64,000 bases of DNA from Ciborinia camelliae (lineage: Eukaryota > Ascomycota > Leotiomycetes > Helotiales > Sclerotiniaceae), in NCBI GenBank assembly GCA_025890175.1, contig JANPYM010000002.1, positions 2,494,006 to 2,558,005 on the forward strand. Direction: 5' to 3'. The position numbers were made by a program, and so were the translations under genes. Within the stretch, counting starts at the first letter, position 1, and every line of letters begins with the position of its first letter. The notes beneath the pieces are model-generated. The model searched no databases and was not told where the DNA came from. It was given only the letters and a program-made list of their open reading frames with translations. Shown here piece by piece: positions 1 through 11,751 of the stretch.

Positions 1-411
1 TAAAGCAAAGAAGCAAAGCAGGAAAACAAATCATAACTACTCTCTCCTATTGAATTTTCCTTCATATTATAGGACACTGGTCCATAATAATGTACCGTAC
101 GTACATACACAATAATACGCCTGCGAACACTCTCTCTGCAATCTTCTACAATCAAGGGTTATAAGATGAACTGAACTATGTATCTAGCAGGGAAGGGTAT
201 GCGCTTAATTCATCTCAACTACAGTAAACGAAACGAAGACAAGGTAGGTGGGTGTATCATAGGTGTGATGACGAACGAAAAAAGGATTTGGAGTGCATGA
301 CTGCCCATCTATCATTCAATCATTCCACATCCTGCCGGCCACCCATCCATCGGTCATACTATACATTTCATTCTTCCAGGTTTCCCCTCATCTACCAGAT
401 CTATTCCCAAC
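1..411. other. intergenic, downstream of the PDH E1 alpha gene
   Basis: No gene is visible. This is the 3' flank of the minus-strand pyruvate dehydrogenase gene and should hold its 3' UTR and polyadenylation signals. The only open frame is a short low-complexity one starting near 252 with no recognisable domain. Confidence 0.6.
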
Positions 412-1821
412 CTAATAATAGTAGTTCTCATCGTTCGTCCTTCCTCTCATGTATTGAGGTTCACTTCCTCTAACATAGATATCCTCGTACAAAATTTGTG
501 GTGTTGCATCTGGGAATGGCATCTCCTCGGCCTCCTTGACCTCTGCATCGACCTTTGCTCTAGCCTCCTTGTCGATTGACTTCAATTCATCCTCAGTTGT
601 AACATTCCACTCAATCAACTTTTGTTTCAAACCAGCGATTGGATCTTGGGTGCTACGCATGCGTTGAATTTCCTCACGGGTACGGTATGTGGTTCCTGGG
701 TCGGACATGGAGTGTCCTCCGTAACGGTAGGTGACGTATTCGAGGACTACTGGACCGTTACCGGCGGTAGCGAATTCCTTGGCGTGCTTGACAGCGGCCT
801 TGACGGCGAGGACATCCATTCCGTTGACTTTAAGACCTGGGATGTATTGACCACGCTTGTAGTAATCGGTGAGAGCGGATGATCTGTTGGCTGCGGTACC
901 CATACCGTATTTGTTGTCTATAGATATTAGCACATCTCCGGCATAGTAAATTCTTCAAAACTTACTCTCGCAACCGAAAAGGACAGGCAAGCTCCACAAC
1001 TTAGCCATGTTGAAAGCCTCGAAAACTTGACCTTGGTTACTAGCACCATCACCATACAAAGAAACAGAAACATTCTTGTTGCCATTGTACTTGTGAGCGA
1101 AAGCCAAACCAGCACCGACCGGAACCTGAGCACCGACAATACCGTTTCCACCATAGAAACCCTTGGTAAACATGTGCATGGAACCACCTTTACCATGAGC
1201 AACACCCTCACGACGACCTAGCAATTCACCGATGATGGATTTCACGGAAGCACCACGCATTTGAGCGAAACCGTGACATCTGTAGGCGGTAATGACGTCG
1301 TCTTGCTTGGTAAGAGAGTGTTCGATACCGACGGCGACGGCCTCTTGACCAGTTGACAAATGGCAGAAACCACGAATTTTCTTCTCCTTGTAGAGTCTGT
1401 CGGCAGCCATTTCCATACGACTATATTTTTCCATCAGCGGAAGGTTCGGTCGTTGTACCAAAACATATTCTTACCGCATTGAAACCATATCGATATACAT
1501 CTGCTTCAACTCCTCCTTGGTAGTTTCCATGGTGTAGGATGGAGGATCGAGCTCGTAAGTCTCGAAGGACTCGTCGGACAATTGCAATGTGAATGGCTTG
1601 TCATCTTCCTGCATCCCGAAAAACCATTAGTATACCTATTACATCCACATAATCTCCAATTGAGATATCTCAACATGATATCTTACCTGAGGAACAGCAT
1701 CTTTATCGGCATGCGCGGAGGCGGCGTCTGTGGTAACCGTTCTCTTTGCAAGGGCAACTCTGGAAATGGCATTGCTGCGCAAAGGCGCGGCAGATCGTGC
1801 CTTTAATGCTCTCGAGAACAT
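412..1821 (-). CDS. PDA1: pyruvate dehydrogenase E1 component subunit alpha, mitochondrial
   Basis: Thiamine-diphosphate subunit of the E1 heterotetramer, which decarboxylates pyruvate in the mitochondrial matrix and passes acetyl units to E2. Four exons on the minus strand: 1821-1687, 1608-1475, 1420-966 and 917-412, giving 409 residues, the usual family length. The first about 30 residues are basic and Ser/Ala-rich without acidic residues, as in a mitochondrial presequence. The ThDP signature GDGASNQG is followed by the FGCENNKYGMGT block, with the second intron-exon junction inside it. The phosphorylation loop [17 protein letters not shown] is intact, so control by PDH kinase is expected. 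All introns are 48-78 bases with GT/AG ends. The start is the only Met giving a presequence. Family assignment is firm. Confidence 0.96.
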
Positions 1822-2683
1822 GGTTGTGGTGGTAGAGAATGTGTTGTAGGGAGTGAGGGAAGATAACTCGTGGAAATTTCTCAGCAGCTGCCAAACAAAA
1901 GATGTTGATGGTTGGGATGCTTCGATTACAGTAGTCCTGTTTTGGATTAGTCTGACAGATTGTTCCTCAAGGTTCCGACCTCGTGATCACGTGAATGGTG
2001 TATTTTGGAAGACCGAGAATCTGCCGTCAGGCCTTACCTAGTACCTGTGGGGCCTCCCGATTCCCGCCCCTCCCGTTCCCTCCCGTCAAAACTCGGGTTT
2101 TCCATTTTCCAATCCTCATTCATCCCATCCCATCCCATTCCACCCATTCATTCATTCATTCCCGAGATCACATAACTTAATACCAAAAAAAAAAAACATA
2201 GATTTCATCCTTTCGCATTTTTGCTATGCTACCCTATCACCAACCTCAAAGTCCAAGTGTAAGTAACTCCCTCACCCTGGGGAATCCCTAATGCCAATTT
2301 TCTCAATGCTACGCCGTTAAAGCATTCCCCTGGAACTGTCCCCCTTTCCCTTTCCATTTCCCTGTAGGTATTTACCCCATTAAAACGATCTTTACCATTC
2401 TTCCAACCAGTAAAATGAAAAACGCCCTGCCCCAGATGCTTCTTTGCTTCTTTATAAACAGGTCTTTTGTGCTTTGATCGATCCATGATCTCTCAATATG
2501 GACATAAAATAAATGGTGATGTATGGCGGATGATGGTGAAATACGTGAGACTCTATTCGCTCACTTGTATTTTATCCGGTCATATAGAACTGATGATAAT
2601 AACTAGCCGTTTGATGACTTTTATGTGAAACAAGGTATCAGGACTATTGACTGCCTTGATACAATATAGCGAAGTGACCTAGA
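1822..2683. other. intergenic between PDA1 and the Cdc4-type gene
   Basis: Promoter and 5' leader of PDA1 (reading left) plus the 3' flank of the F-box gene. It contains a CCATTCATT/CATCC-type simple repeat around 2120-2160 and an A-run near 2185. An 85-codon minus frame (2229-2486) has no recognisable domain and is not called. Confidence 0.55.
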
Positions 2684-4972
2684 TCAGTCATCTTCGTGAA
2701 AGAAGGTAGGTCCGGTAGCTTGTGGCGGAGCAGTTGATGGCCCAGCATCTTCCATCTCAATGTCATCCCGGGTGTATGTTGCTTCGTGAGTTATGATCCC
2801 TTGCATAGTTTGGTCCTGACTACCGCTGCGATATTCTATAGCGCTTAATGGTCTGGTAGGTCCAGTAATAGGGGCTTGATGGACATACGACTTCTCATAT
2901 AGGACATCTTCCGGCGGAGAAAATGACCATACCTTGACTTATGTCAGTAAGATCTAATGAGGAGAGAGTAAAGAATACTTACTTCCATAATAGTACGATT
3001 TGATCGGCTTGCCATAACGACACACTTTTCCTCTTCAAATGCTACTCTCCAAACAGCATCGGCAGGAGCTGTAAGTTCACGGACAAGTTGACCAGTTTTC
3101 AGATCCCACACCTTCACTCGACCATCACTGCCCCCGCTAACAACTCGTGTATCATCAAATTGTAAACTTGTGACACTGTTATCATGAGCGGCCAACCGAT
3201 GAATTGGAGCCATCTTTTCCAGTGACCAGACACGAACAGACCCGTCAGAACCACCGGTTACCAATGTGTTTCCTCGCATTTGTAATTGCCCAACAAGCGA
3301 CGTGTGTCCTTGGAGAATAGCTTGACAAGACCTACAAATTTGTTAGCTGGTATCCCACGCTTGGATAAATATACATACCCAGTTTCTGGATCCCAAATTC
3401 GGACACTGGTATCAAGACTTCCAGTAGCTATTCTCTTTCCATCGAAAGCAATAGCATAAATTTGGGAGAAATGCCCCGAGAGTGTTCGTAGACATCTACC
3501 CTCTGAGATGCTCCATACTCTGGCCGTAGTGTCATAACTTCCAGAAACCACAATATCCCCCTTGATTTCTAAGCATCTAACACTTGCCTGGTGACCCACA
3601 AGGACATTTTTGCACAGCCCGGATTTGATATCCCAAATTCTGAGCGTAGTATCCCGAGAACCTGAAATTGCTGTATTTGCATCAGACATCTTTAAGCATC
3701 GTACTGTCGAGGTATGTCCACGTAGAGTGTGTAAACTCTCACTAAGAAGCATTAGTAATAGATCCCATGAATACCATAGTAATACATACCCAGTAGCCAT
3801 ATCCCATACTCGGACATCTCGATCACAACCTCCACTAACGAGAGTATCCTCCCAAGGTACCATTGCCCAAACACCCATTACATGCCCAGTCAAGGTCTTT
3901 TGTGCATTGCCATCCGTGTTGAAAACATGAATTTTGGCATTATCCAAAGCAACTACAATATACTTTGATGTCAAATGTAAACTTGTCACTACCCCCTGAT
4001 CTTGTGTAATATGTCTTGCAACATTTTGTCCTCCAGTCCTCCAGGCGGTTTCGACCAAATATCTCTGCTTAAAGTGTGATTTATAAGACCTAATCTTCGG
4101 TCTTCTTAATGCACCCGAGGCAGTAGCACTATCGAAACTTTTAGAACTTCCAGGGGCATATGGTAATGCCGCGCCCATTCCGGAAAACGATTGTGTACCA
4201 CCCGACCCATCCCCTCCTGCTTGTAATGCCATATGAACTGGATGTAGAGGAGGTCGCATTGACGGATTTAGAGGAGCAGTTGCTTGATGTTCTGACATTC
4301 TTCGGCCATAATCGTGCTTCGCACATAATTTCATCCAAGTTACATCGTCAGCAAGGAGATCTCTCCACCGTTTTGAAACTTGTGATGCGCGCGCAAGCAC
4401 TTTTGGGTCATCGATACAAGATAGAACCTATATAAATCAATTAGCCTGGGCTTCACCTTCAGGAAGGAAAATCGTACACGAAGACATATTTCATCTGGTA
4501 AACTTGTAAAGGGATCCTTTTTCAATAAAGGGCTAACATATTGATGTACAAAGCTGAGTTGTTGGCTTGTGCAAAGGTTTAAAAGGTCTCCTAATATTCT
4601 CGTCCTTTCGGGCGCAGAACTATTCTTGAAGTATATCCTAATTTTTGATAAAAATATGTCCTCACTTTCTCCTGCATCGCTCCAATCTGGTTGTGGGTGA
4701 TCAGGGCCTGGACTCGCCGCGGGCGTAGGGGGAGGAGGGGGGTCGTGACTCGAATGGGTTGGAGATTGTAGATCGGTGGAAGGAGTTGTCATATTTGGGG
4801 TTGGAGGACCTCTTGGTCGACTCTGTATCTTTTCTAACCTCTGCGGCATTGGAATGTGGTCGCCATTTGTGTCGACTGTTAACCCTCGAGTGGGAGACAT
4901 TTCGCCGTCCCTTTCAATAGGTGCAGTTGAAGCCCTTCGATCTGTCAAGCTCAACGGTCTGAAATTGTCCAT
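2684..4972 (-). CDS. CDC4: F-box/WD40 protein, Cdc4/FBXW7-type SCF substrate receptor
   Basis: Likely substrate-recognition subunit of an SCF ubiquitin ligase controlling cell-cycle regulators. Five exons: 4972-4478, 4427-3790, 3741-3379, 3331-2983 and 2932-2684, 697 residues. The N-terminus (about 1-110) is Pro/Ser-rich and disordered. A helical segment follows, then an F-box (LPDEICLRVLS..., about 157-200) that spans the first intron. Seven WD repeats follow, with clear GH...WD blocks such as LRGHTSTVRCLK, SGSRDTTLRIWD and VSGGSDGRVKVWD. The C-terminal tail after EVWSFSPP is short and acidic. Order and spacing (long N-tail, F-box, then WD propeller) match Cdc4/FBXW7/Pop1 rather than Met30. 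The family is secure; strict orthology to yeast CDC4 is inferred. Confidence 0.9.
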
Positions 4973-7362
4973 GCTCGGTTTTTCCTTATCGTCTATTCTT
5001 AACAGGTTTTCGTCTACGTTAACTAGTTAAGAAAAGGTTATAGTTGTGAGCGGGGAGGTGATGAAGGTCTTTCCCAAAGAGATTGAAGGTTTGGGATCGA
5101 GGGAAGGATTTAGGTTGACAATTAGCTCTTGAACTCTCGACCATGAAAACGAAAAAGGATGCGCCAATTGATGGAAAGTCGAATATATTAAAATCTGAAC
5201 CAAGGAAACCTTTAATGTATGTTCAAGGCGGATCGAAAGAAGATTTGTGTAACTTAATGATCAAGGGAACACATTCGAATGCGTTGTCGATAATGTTGAA
5301 ACTCGATGATTAATGGCACAATTTGGATGATGGATAGATCTTATCGTTTATATCAATCACTACCTAATAAATGAGGAAGAAGGAATGGTAAGAGTATAGA
5401 TGGTTCAAAATTGTTTGATCGAGAAGATAATAAGTTAGAAAGTATATTTTATTTCCTTTCTTACAGTATTCCAAGGGCTGAGGTTGATAATGCCCAGGTG
5501 AGAGAGGAGATGATGTTTTTGGGTGCCCAGGTCTCAGCGTAGTAGGTAAGCAGGGGTAATAATTCGGTAATAATAATAAGTAAGGAGGATATTGAGGAGG
5601 GCGTTAAAAAAAAGGTAGATGATTTACGAAGGAATATATTATCACGGGTACGGAGTCCAGGTGTGTTATGATATGCGGTTTGTAATTTGAAGTAGATCTA
5701 GATGTAGTCATAAATGTAGTTGTAGATATTCTTGAAGATATGAATCCTCCATAAGGACCTAGGTACGGAAAGTTGAGGTTACTGCAAACAGATATGATGA
5801 ATGAATGAACTTTAAGTTTAACTTTATTCGTAGATGTGTATAAGTACCTATGGTAATAAAGATTATCTATTGACCTAATAGGTACTAAAACCTACCTATG
5901 TTCTAATATCAGTTCTTTTATTGAATGATGTTGGTGGTGGCGGTGGTGGAAATCTATTGCTACACAACTCTAAGTTTGGATAAGTACATACATAGCCTAT
6001 GTAGGAGGTAGCATTAGTTGGTATGCTATCCGATGTATTCTCATCCAAAGTTTGGATTCTATTCAATTAGTTTGTTAGGTATCTGTAGGCATTATCAGAT
6101 TCCAGGTTAATTTGTTGTCATTATCCAATATGTTTTCCTTTCTCATCACTCCTATTTCGAATACCATCATATCACATCACATCTAATCCATTCAATCATT
6201 CATAAGACGAGTACTGGACATACTTTACTACCTACCTACCCATCAACTGCGGGTTTCTACACCATTCATCTTACCTTACATCAGATCATCACTCCCCAAC
6301 ACACCATACCAAACTCTACCACATGATTCCTCATCCTCAAATCAAGAACCCGATTAAGTCATCATCATTAAGGGGGGCGAAAACCACTATCTAATACCTA
6401 CTCCCATTTGTCCACGCCATACTCTCTTTATCGCCTCATCTGTCTGTGGTCATCTTATCTCCTCTCTCTCAATTGCAACCTCTACTATATTAAAAATATA
6501 CAACCCCAAAATTAACCATCAGGTTATTACTCTTTAGCTTAGCTTAGGTACCTAGGAGTTCTATATACTCTCGACTCAAGTAGCGAACCCAGGATCAGAC
6601 TCGACTCGACTTATAAGCCAGTCCATAGCGACCAATAACTACTCCGTATTTATGAGAAGAATATAAACAAAAGGCTGTGCACAAAGCACATACCTAGCAC
6701 TCTACGTGCATACATCTCCAATCGAATCGAATCGAATCATAGTCGACCTCGGGATACTCGAATAATGAAATCCATGGATTCCCGTCACCCCAGCATTTCA
6801 AATCTCACCCCTGCCATCTAAATCTGCGCATTAATATTTCTATATAAAAAAAGTACTGATATCTAACATTCGCTCCATTATAATTTACTTGATACCGGAA
6901 ATCCCCTCAATGTTAACCACATTTCAGAAATATCCCATTCCCAAAAATAGATTCAAAGTTTCATGTTTCAAGCTTTAAGCTCAAGCTCCAGCGTTTCAAG
7001 ATCGAATAAATTACGGTATCTGTGTATTAGTGAGTGGATCTTCTTTATTAATATAAACGAATCATGCTATACGCTCGTCTCGAGCCCGAGACCCCTCTTC
7101 AAATCTCCAAGGGGAGGGAAGAAAAAAAGAAGAGCGAGATCCGGAAGAGAAAATGTGTAAAAATGTAAATATATAATAATTCGTATTGTGATCCATCGCT
7201 TCGGTTCCTCTCATCTATGTATTTCATACAAGAATTTCTCTGTCTATTTATTTTTGCCTCTCTGCGTCCAAGTACTAGCCCGAGTCAAACTTCTTACCCA
7301 CCCCACTCCCATTTTCTGGGTTATATTATACATGGAATCCCGAATTTCCATCAGTCATCGGT
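4973..7362. other. long intergenic region, Cdc4-type promoter and ZIP 3' flank
   Basis: About 2.4 kb without a supportable gene. The left part should be the promoter and 5' leader of the F-box gene; the right part is the 3' flank of the ZIP gene. Composition is AT-rich with dispersed CCTA/TAGG motifs and GATGATG/CATCATC simple repeats. The short plus-strand frames at 6963 and 7188 lack domains and codon bias. Confidence 0.55.
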
Positions 7363-8697
7363 TCAATGGTCATGACCAAACTGTGTCAGAAGAGGAATCA
7401 ACATCCCGCCGACCGCCGCAAGCGTATCCCGCATTTTCGGTTTCGCTTGCTTGCGCTGTGAAAGACTCCCTTCGAGGTACCCATTAGAATTCGTATGTTC
7501 ATGAAAATGTACCCCTGAATCTTCTTGCATGGCATGCATTGCGACGTATCTACTCGCTTGTTAGTAAAAGCTTGTGTCTATTCGTTTCGTGTAGTAATAG
7601 GGGATCTTACAAGAAAGTTCCTCCGGAGAATAGCAATAACATTCCCGTCCACCATTGTCCTTTTACACCTTCTATATTCCCTCCACCTAGGATATTTACT
7701 AATAGAAATGTCGAAATGGCACCAAATGGAGCCGCGAGACTGAAAACTATGAGATGCCCACGTGCTGCTCGTTTCGAAAGTCCTTGTTTCAACAGGACAG
7801 ACGTAAGTCCGAATGCTGCAGGTGCTTTATGTACCATAATTGCTACGAAAATGATAAATCCCAATTTTGTATTAGATGTAGATGCGGATGCTCCCATAGC
7901 TATACCATCCGCTGAGGCATGTATCACAAGCCCTGTCGTTGTAGCCAGACTACGACTTTGTTTTGGACTCGGTGTAAGTGATTGGAAAAAGCCGTCTGAT
8001 TCATCATCAGACGAAGAAATGTTTGATATTCCCTGGGATAGATTATTGAGGGAAATTTGTCTCGGTGCCGCTGGGGCTTGTAGTTTTTCGGAGGCGTGTC
8101 TTGGAAGTTTGTCGATCAAAAACATGAGTATGAATCCCAAAATTAGAGATAGACCAATCCAAAATGTAGGCGATTCTTCCTCCTCGTGATGTTCTTCGCT
8201 CTCCTTCTTTGGCTTATCTTCCGGTTTTTCAGGAGAGGTATTTTCCTTCTCCTCCGGCAAAGAGTCTCTGGTGATAATTTTAACCTCTACTGGCTCTGAA
8301 TTTCTCGGCCCCTGGACGTTATGTCTTCGATTGATATTCGCTTTGTTCGAGTATGCGACTGTGTTAAGTCCGCCAACCCATGATAATCCAGAGCTTCTCT
8401 CTTGAATCGAAACACCCCGCGCCCCATGAGCATGTGCCGAGGACCCTGCAGTATATACTGCTTCAATTCCTTCGGGTATGATAACAACCAGGGAAGTTCC
8501 AACAAGTACTCCCATACCAATCGTAGAAATCAATCGAAGTTGTGACGGTGATAAAGTCATAGATAATGGAACTGCTCCAGCAAGAAAGCAACTAAATACT
8601 ATATTAGCTTATTGAATACTACGTTTGAGCATTGAGAAAATTACCTCAAACACATAATCACGCTCAAAATGAGCAGCATAAATAACCCGTCAAACAT
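7363..8697 (-). CDS. ATX2: ZIP-family metal transporter, ZIP9/Atx2 type
   Basis: Predicted Golgi/secretory-pathway zinc or manganese transporter of the SLC39A9/Atx2 branch. Three exons: 8697-8645 (53 nt), 8591-7611 and 7549-7363, 406 residues. The short first exon supplies the start of the first membrane helix (MFDGLFMLLILSVIMCL) and splices onto SCFLAGAVPLS. The helix-4 metal site HASADGIAMGAS and the helix-5 block HKAPAAFGL are the ZIP signature. A long acidic and charged cytoplasmic loop (KEENTSPEKPEDKPKKE, HHEEEE) lies before the second half. The last exon restores the family motif GGTFLYVA and a final membrane helix, ending in GHDH. Without splicing the frame would stop in the GTFL motif. 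ZIP family is sure; Atx2 orthology is likely. Confidence 0.87.
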
Positions 8698-9061
8698 GTT
8701 GAATACCTTCAATTTGAACGCTTCAAATCTACGTCGCAATCCAATCCTATCCTATAAATTGAAAGAAGATATCACAGCTTCATTTCGAATTTCGAATAAC
8801 AAAAAAAAGACACAAAGTCCTATTGAATACTCGGAAAGGAAAGCGGGTGAAAGATATTTCTATAATTGCGCACTCACTCCCTTTATTAAAGAAATTAATT
8901 CATCACTCCGGGATGGACAGATTGGGGTCTCACTCCACGAGGCTGAAGGCTGAACTGAACTAATTAATTCATTATGTAATCCCTGTGGATTAGGTGAGGT
9001 TAACTTTTCTGGGGGAGGGAACGAGAATGGGAACGCGTTGGAAAATCAATCTACGCGATTA

Positions 9062-9512
9062 GAGGTCTTTAGCAAAATTTCTTAAGTTTCTTAAGTTGCT
9101 AGCTATGCCTAAAATGGATTTTGTAGAGATTTTGTGGATCGAACTGACCATTCAAAGCTTTTGAAATCGATTAATAATCAAGATCCAATTAAATTTCGCT
9201 TAGTTTTAGCGTTACGCATTGTTGCTTTTTTCATAATTTTCATAAGAATTGCAAGGGTTAATTGGATCCACAAAAAGATAGCAACATAAGAAACGGTCTT
9301 GACAACTTGTCAAGGCCGTTTCTTACGTTGCTATCTCCCAAATAGGCAGGCTACTTTCCCAAAAGGGTTTAACTCAAAGCTTGGACTTTCGGTTAAAATT
9401 TAAACTTTTGAAAGCTATGCCTATTTAAATTTAGCTTCGAAAATCTATACCTATTTGGGGGCCACTAGAGTTAGCTAGCTTAGAAAATCTAAGAAATTTT
9501 GCTAAATCCCTC
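9062..9512. mobile_element. foldback MITE with TA target duplication
   Basis: A 451-bp non-coding element. Its left end reads GAGGTCTTTAGCAAAATTTC and its right end, on the complementary strand, GAGGGATTTAGCAAAATTTC. The similarity continues imperfectly for about 45 bp (through a GCTAGCTA block). Both ends abut TA dinucleotides (9060-9061 and 9513-9514), fitting a TA target-site duplication of Tc1/mariner type. A second, nearly perfect hairpin lies inside. No transposase frame is present. The boundaries come from hand alignment; the family name is unknown. Confidence 0.75.
9276..9336. repeat. near-perfect 30-bp hairpin inside the MITE
   Basis: Left arm AGATAGCAACATAAGAAACG... and right arm form a stem of about 30 bp with only two mismatches, both transitions, and almost no loop. 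It would extrude as a cruciform or give a stable RNA hairpin if transcribed. Confidence 0.85.
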
Positions 9513-9663
9513 TATTGAAGCTTTGAGAAGCTCTGAAGCTGGAAACTGAAACATCTTTACAATTTCAATTCACGACGACGACGACGGTGAAGACAATTAA
9601 TTTAATCAACGGATTCATTGTTTGCATCAACGAGATCCAACGATCCTTCATCACAAAGTAAAG

Positions 9664-11410
9664 ATGACGGACATTAATGCTGATTGTAAGTATCTTGATT
9701 TTACTTTACGAAACTCCTCTGATTGTTTCTTCTATTCATGATATATTTGAAGAATATATTGGCGCAACAATGTCGGTTGCATCACATACACCGACGAGAA
9801 TCCCCCGATAACAACATGCTTTTCCCCAGCTTATGAAAGCTAATAACGTTTCATTCAGGGTCTGCCGATTCCAATGATGCTATTCATATATCTCTTGTTA
9901 CTCCAAGTACAGGAGGTACAACCTCACTTCACACCTTCAATCCGAAATTCACATATCCTATATTCGGTGATGAGGAATCGATTTTTGGTTATCAGGGATT
10001 GAAGATCAATTTAAAATACAATGCCTGTGACATGCGACCGGGGCTACAAATTACATACAACAAGAAGTTCAAAGCAGTAGGTGATATCGAACCAACAGAT
10101 TTGAAGGCAGCGCTGGAACCATTCTTACCGAAGAGTACGTATCACATCACTAAAAGTATCAGCTTTTATTTATTAACTCCATCACAGCTGCTTTCGAGAA
10201 GTCAAGCGTTTTTGATTCGAATATCTCAGCCATCCCAGCAGATTGGCATCCACCGGGAGAACTCTTTCGCGCAATTGAGGTTGCTGGAGAAACATTTGAG
10301 ATATGGAAAGGGAACCTCTCCGATCCGGTTGTTCAACAAACCATCAAGCGCATTCAAATTTTAGTCCCATTGTTCATTGAAGGGGGAACATTACTTGATC
10401 TGGATGAGTCGGAGGACGATCTTGGCCGATGGACTGTATTTTTCTTGTACCACAAGAAGCCTTCCACAGCAACATTTTTCGAGAAAGCTTCTTCATACGT
10501 ATTCATGGGCTTTTGTTCCGTCTATCGCTATTACATGTATACGCCTACAACTCCACCACAGTCTCCCAATGGCGATAAGATAGCTCCCGAATTTACGATA
10601 CCTGTTGATGGAGTTTCCTTCAACACCCTTCCATGTCGTTCGAGGATATCGCAATTCATTATTCTTCCCCCTTTTCAAAGCGGAGGAAAGGGATCGCTAT
10701 TCTACAATGCAATATTCGATTACTTGTTGGATGACCCACATACAAGAGAGATTACAGTGGAGGACCCAAATGAAGCATTTGACGATTTAAGAGACATTAA
10801 CGACTTATCCCGCCTACTCAAAGACAAACGGTTCCTCCAACTCAAACTCAACTCGAGTTTGAAAATCAACCCCAAAGGCCCAGCACCAGCCAAACCTTTC
10901 GACACCAAACAATATGAAGATTTCAGAACTCAAATGAAGATCGCCCCTAGACAATTAGCCCGCGTCCATGAAATGTACCTCCTATCCATAATCCCCCAAT
11001 CTGTCAAAGCCGCACCTCTTCATGACACAGAAAAAACATCTAAGAAATCTCTACCACCTCCAGGAAAAGAAGATGAACATATATACCATCTCTGGCAACT
11101 CCTCGTTAAGCAACGTTTATATCGTCATAATAAAGATGCATTGGCCCAACTGGATCGTGGAGATAGAATCGATAAATTGAATGAGACGTTGATGGGCGTA
11201 GAGGCTGATTATGGGAGGTTAATTGAGGCGGTTGAAGAGAGAAGTGAAAAGGAGAAGCCGATGGCTGTTGGAAAGACGAAGGGAAAGAGTGCGAGCTCGG
11301 TGAATGGAAATGGGAAGAGAGCTGTGAGTCAGGAAGATGATGAGGATGAAGAGGATGAGGAAGAAGAGAATGACGAACCATTGGCCAAGAGGTTGAAGTT
11401 TACTAGTTAG
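9664..11410 (+). CDS. HAT1: histone acetyltransferase type B catalytic subunit
   Basis: Acetylates newly made histone H4 (K5/K12) before chromatin deposition, usually with the WD40 partner Hat2. Three exons: 9664-9685 (22 nt), 9859-10134 and 10188-11410, 506 residues. The tiny first exon MTDINAD plus a split Trp codon joins to SADSNDAIHISLV, the normal Hat1 N-terminus. The catalytic region contains GFCSVYRYYMY, the hydrophobic RISQFIILPPFQ strand and the acetyl-CoA loop QSGGKGS, then the Hat1-specific ITVEDPNEAFDDLRD block. The C-terminus is longer than in yeast: a Lys-rich linker, an acidic DDEDEEDEEEEND run and a basic LAKRLKF end that could act as a nuclear signal. Head to head with the ZIP gene, with a MITE in the shared promoter. 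Confidence 0.95.
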
Positions 11411-11751
11411 GTTACGAACGTAGCTAACTCAAGAATCGTCAACTTTGGGGGAGGTGGACGTGTATTACAAGCGGTACTATGGTACTCACTTTATCATGGA
11501 GTTTGGGTGTGATTTACTTAAGGGATGATATCAGGAATGCTTCGAGATGTATTTGCACTTGGGTCTTCGGATGGGAATGGAATGAAAGACAGGATGAGAT
11601 AAGATGAAGAGAGGATGAATAAATATCAGGATTGGTCAGTTCAACTTCATATATTGGTAATGAAAGAAATTAAAATGATAATACGATACTCATTATTTGC
11701 GCCAGTCATTTTGATATTTCCATTTTCCCACCCCATTCTCCCATCCCGCTC
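11411..11751. other. convergent 3' intergenic, HAT1/PRO3
   Basis: Shared 3' flank of two convergent genes, 341 bp. It is purine-rich on the HAT1 side and holds no gene. Confidence 0.6.

Larger units (their letters stand above)
8698..9663. promoter_or_regulatory. divergent ZIP/HAT1 promoter region containing a MITE
   Basis: The two genes are transcribed away from each other, so this 966-bp interval must hold both promoters. Almost half of it is a foldback element (9062-9512) described separately, leaving about 360 bp on the ZIP side and 150 bp on the HAT1 side. A CGACGACGACG run precedes the HAT1 start. No TATA box stands out. Confidence 0.6.

Noticed and set aside
2229..2486. 85-codon minus frame between PDA1 and the F-box gene
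   Set aside because: No domain, no family resemblance, and its codon use gives no support.
7539..8189. 216-codon plus-strand frame opposite the ZIP gene
   Set aside because: Antisense shadow: the minus strand encodes the conserved HASADGIAMG and HKAPAAF motifs.
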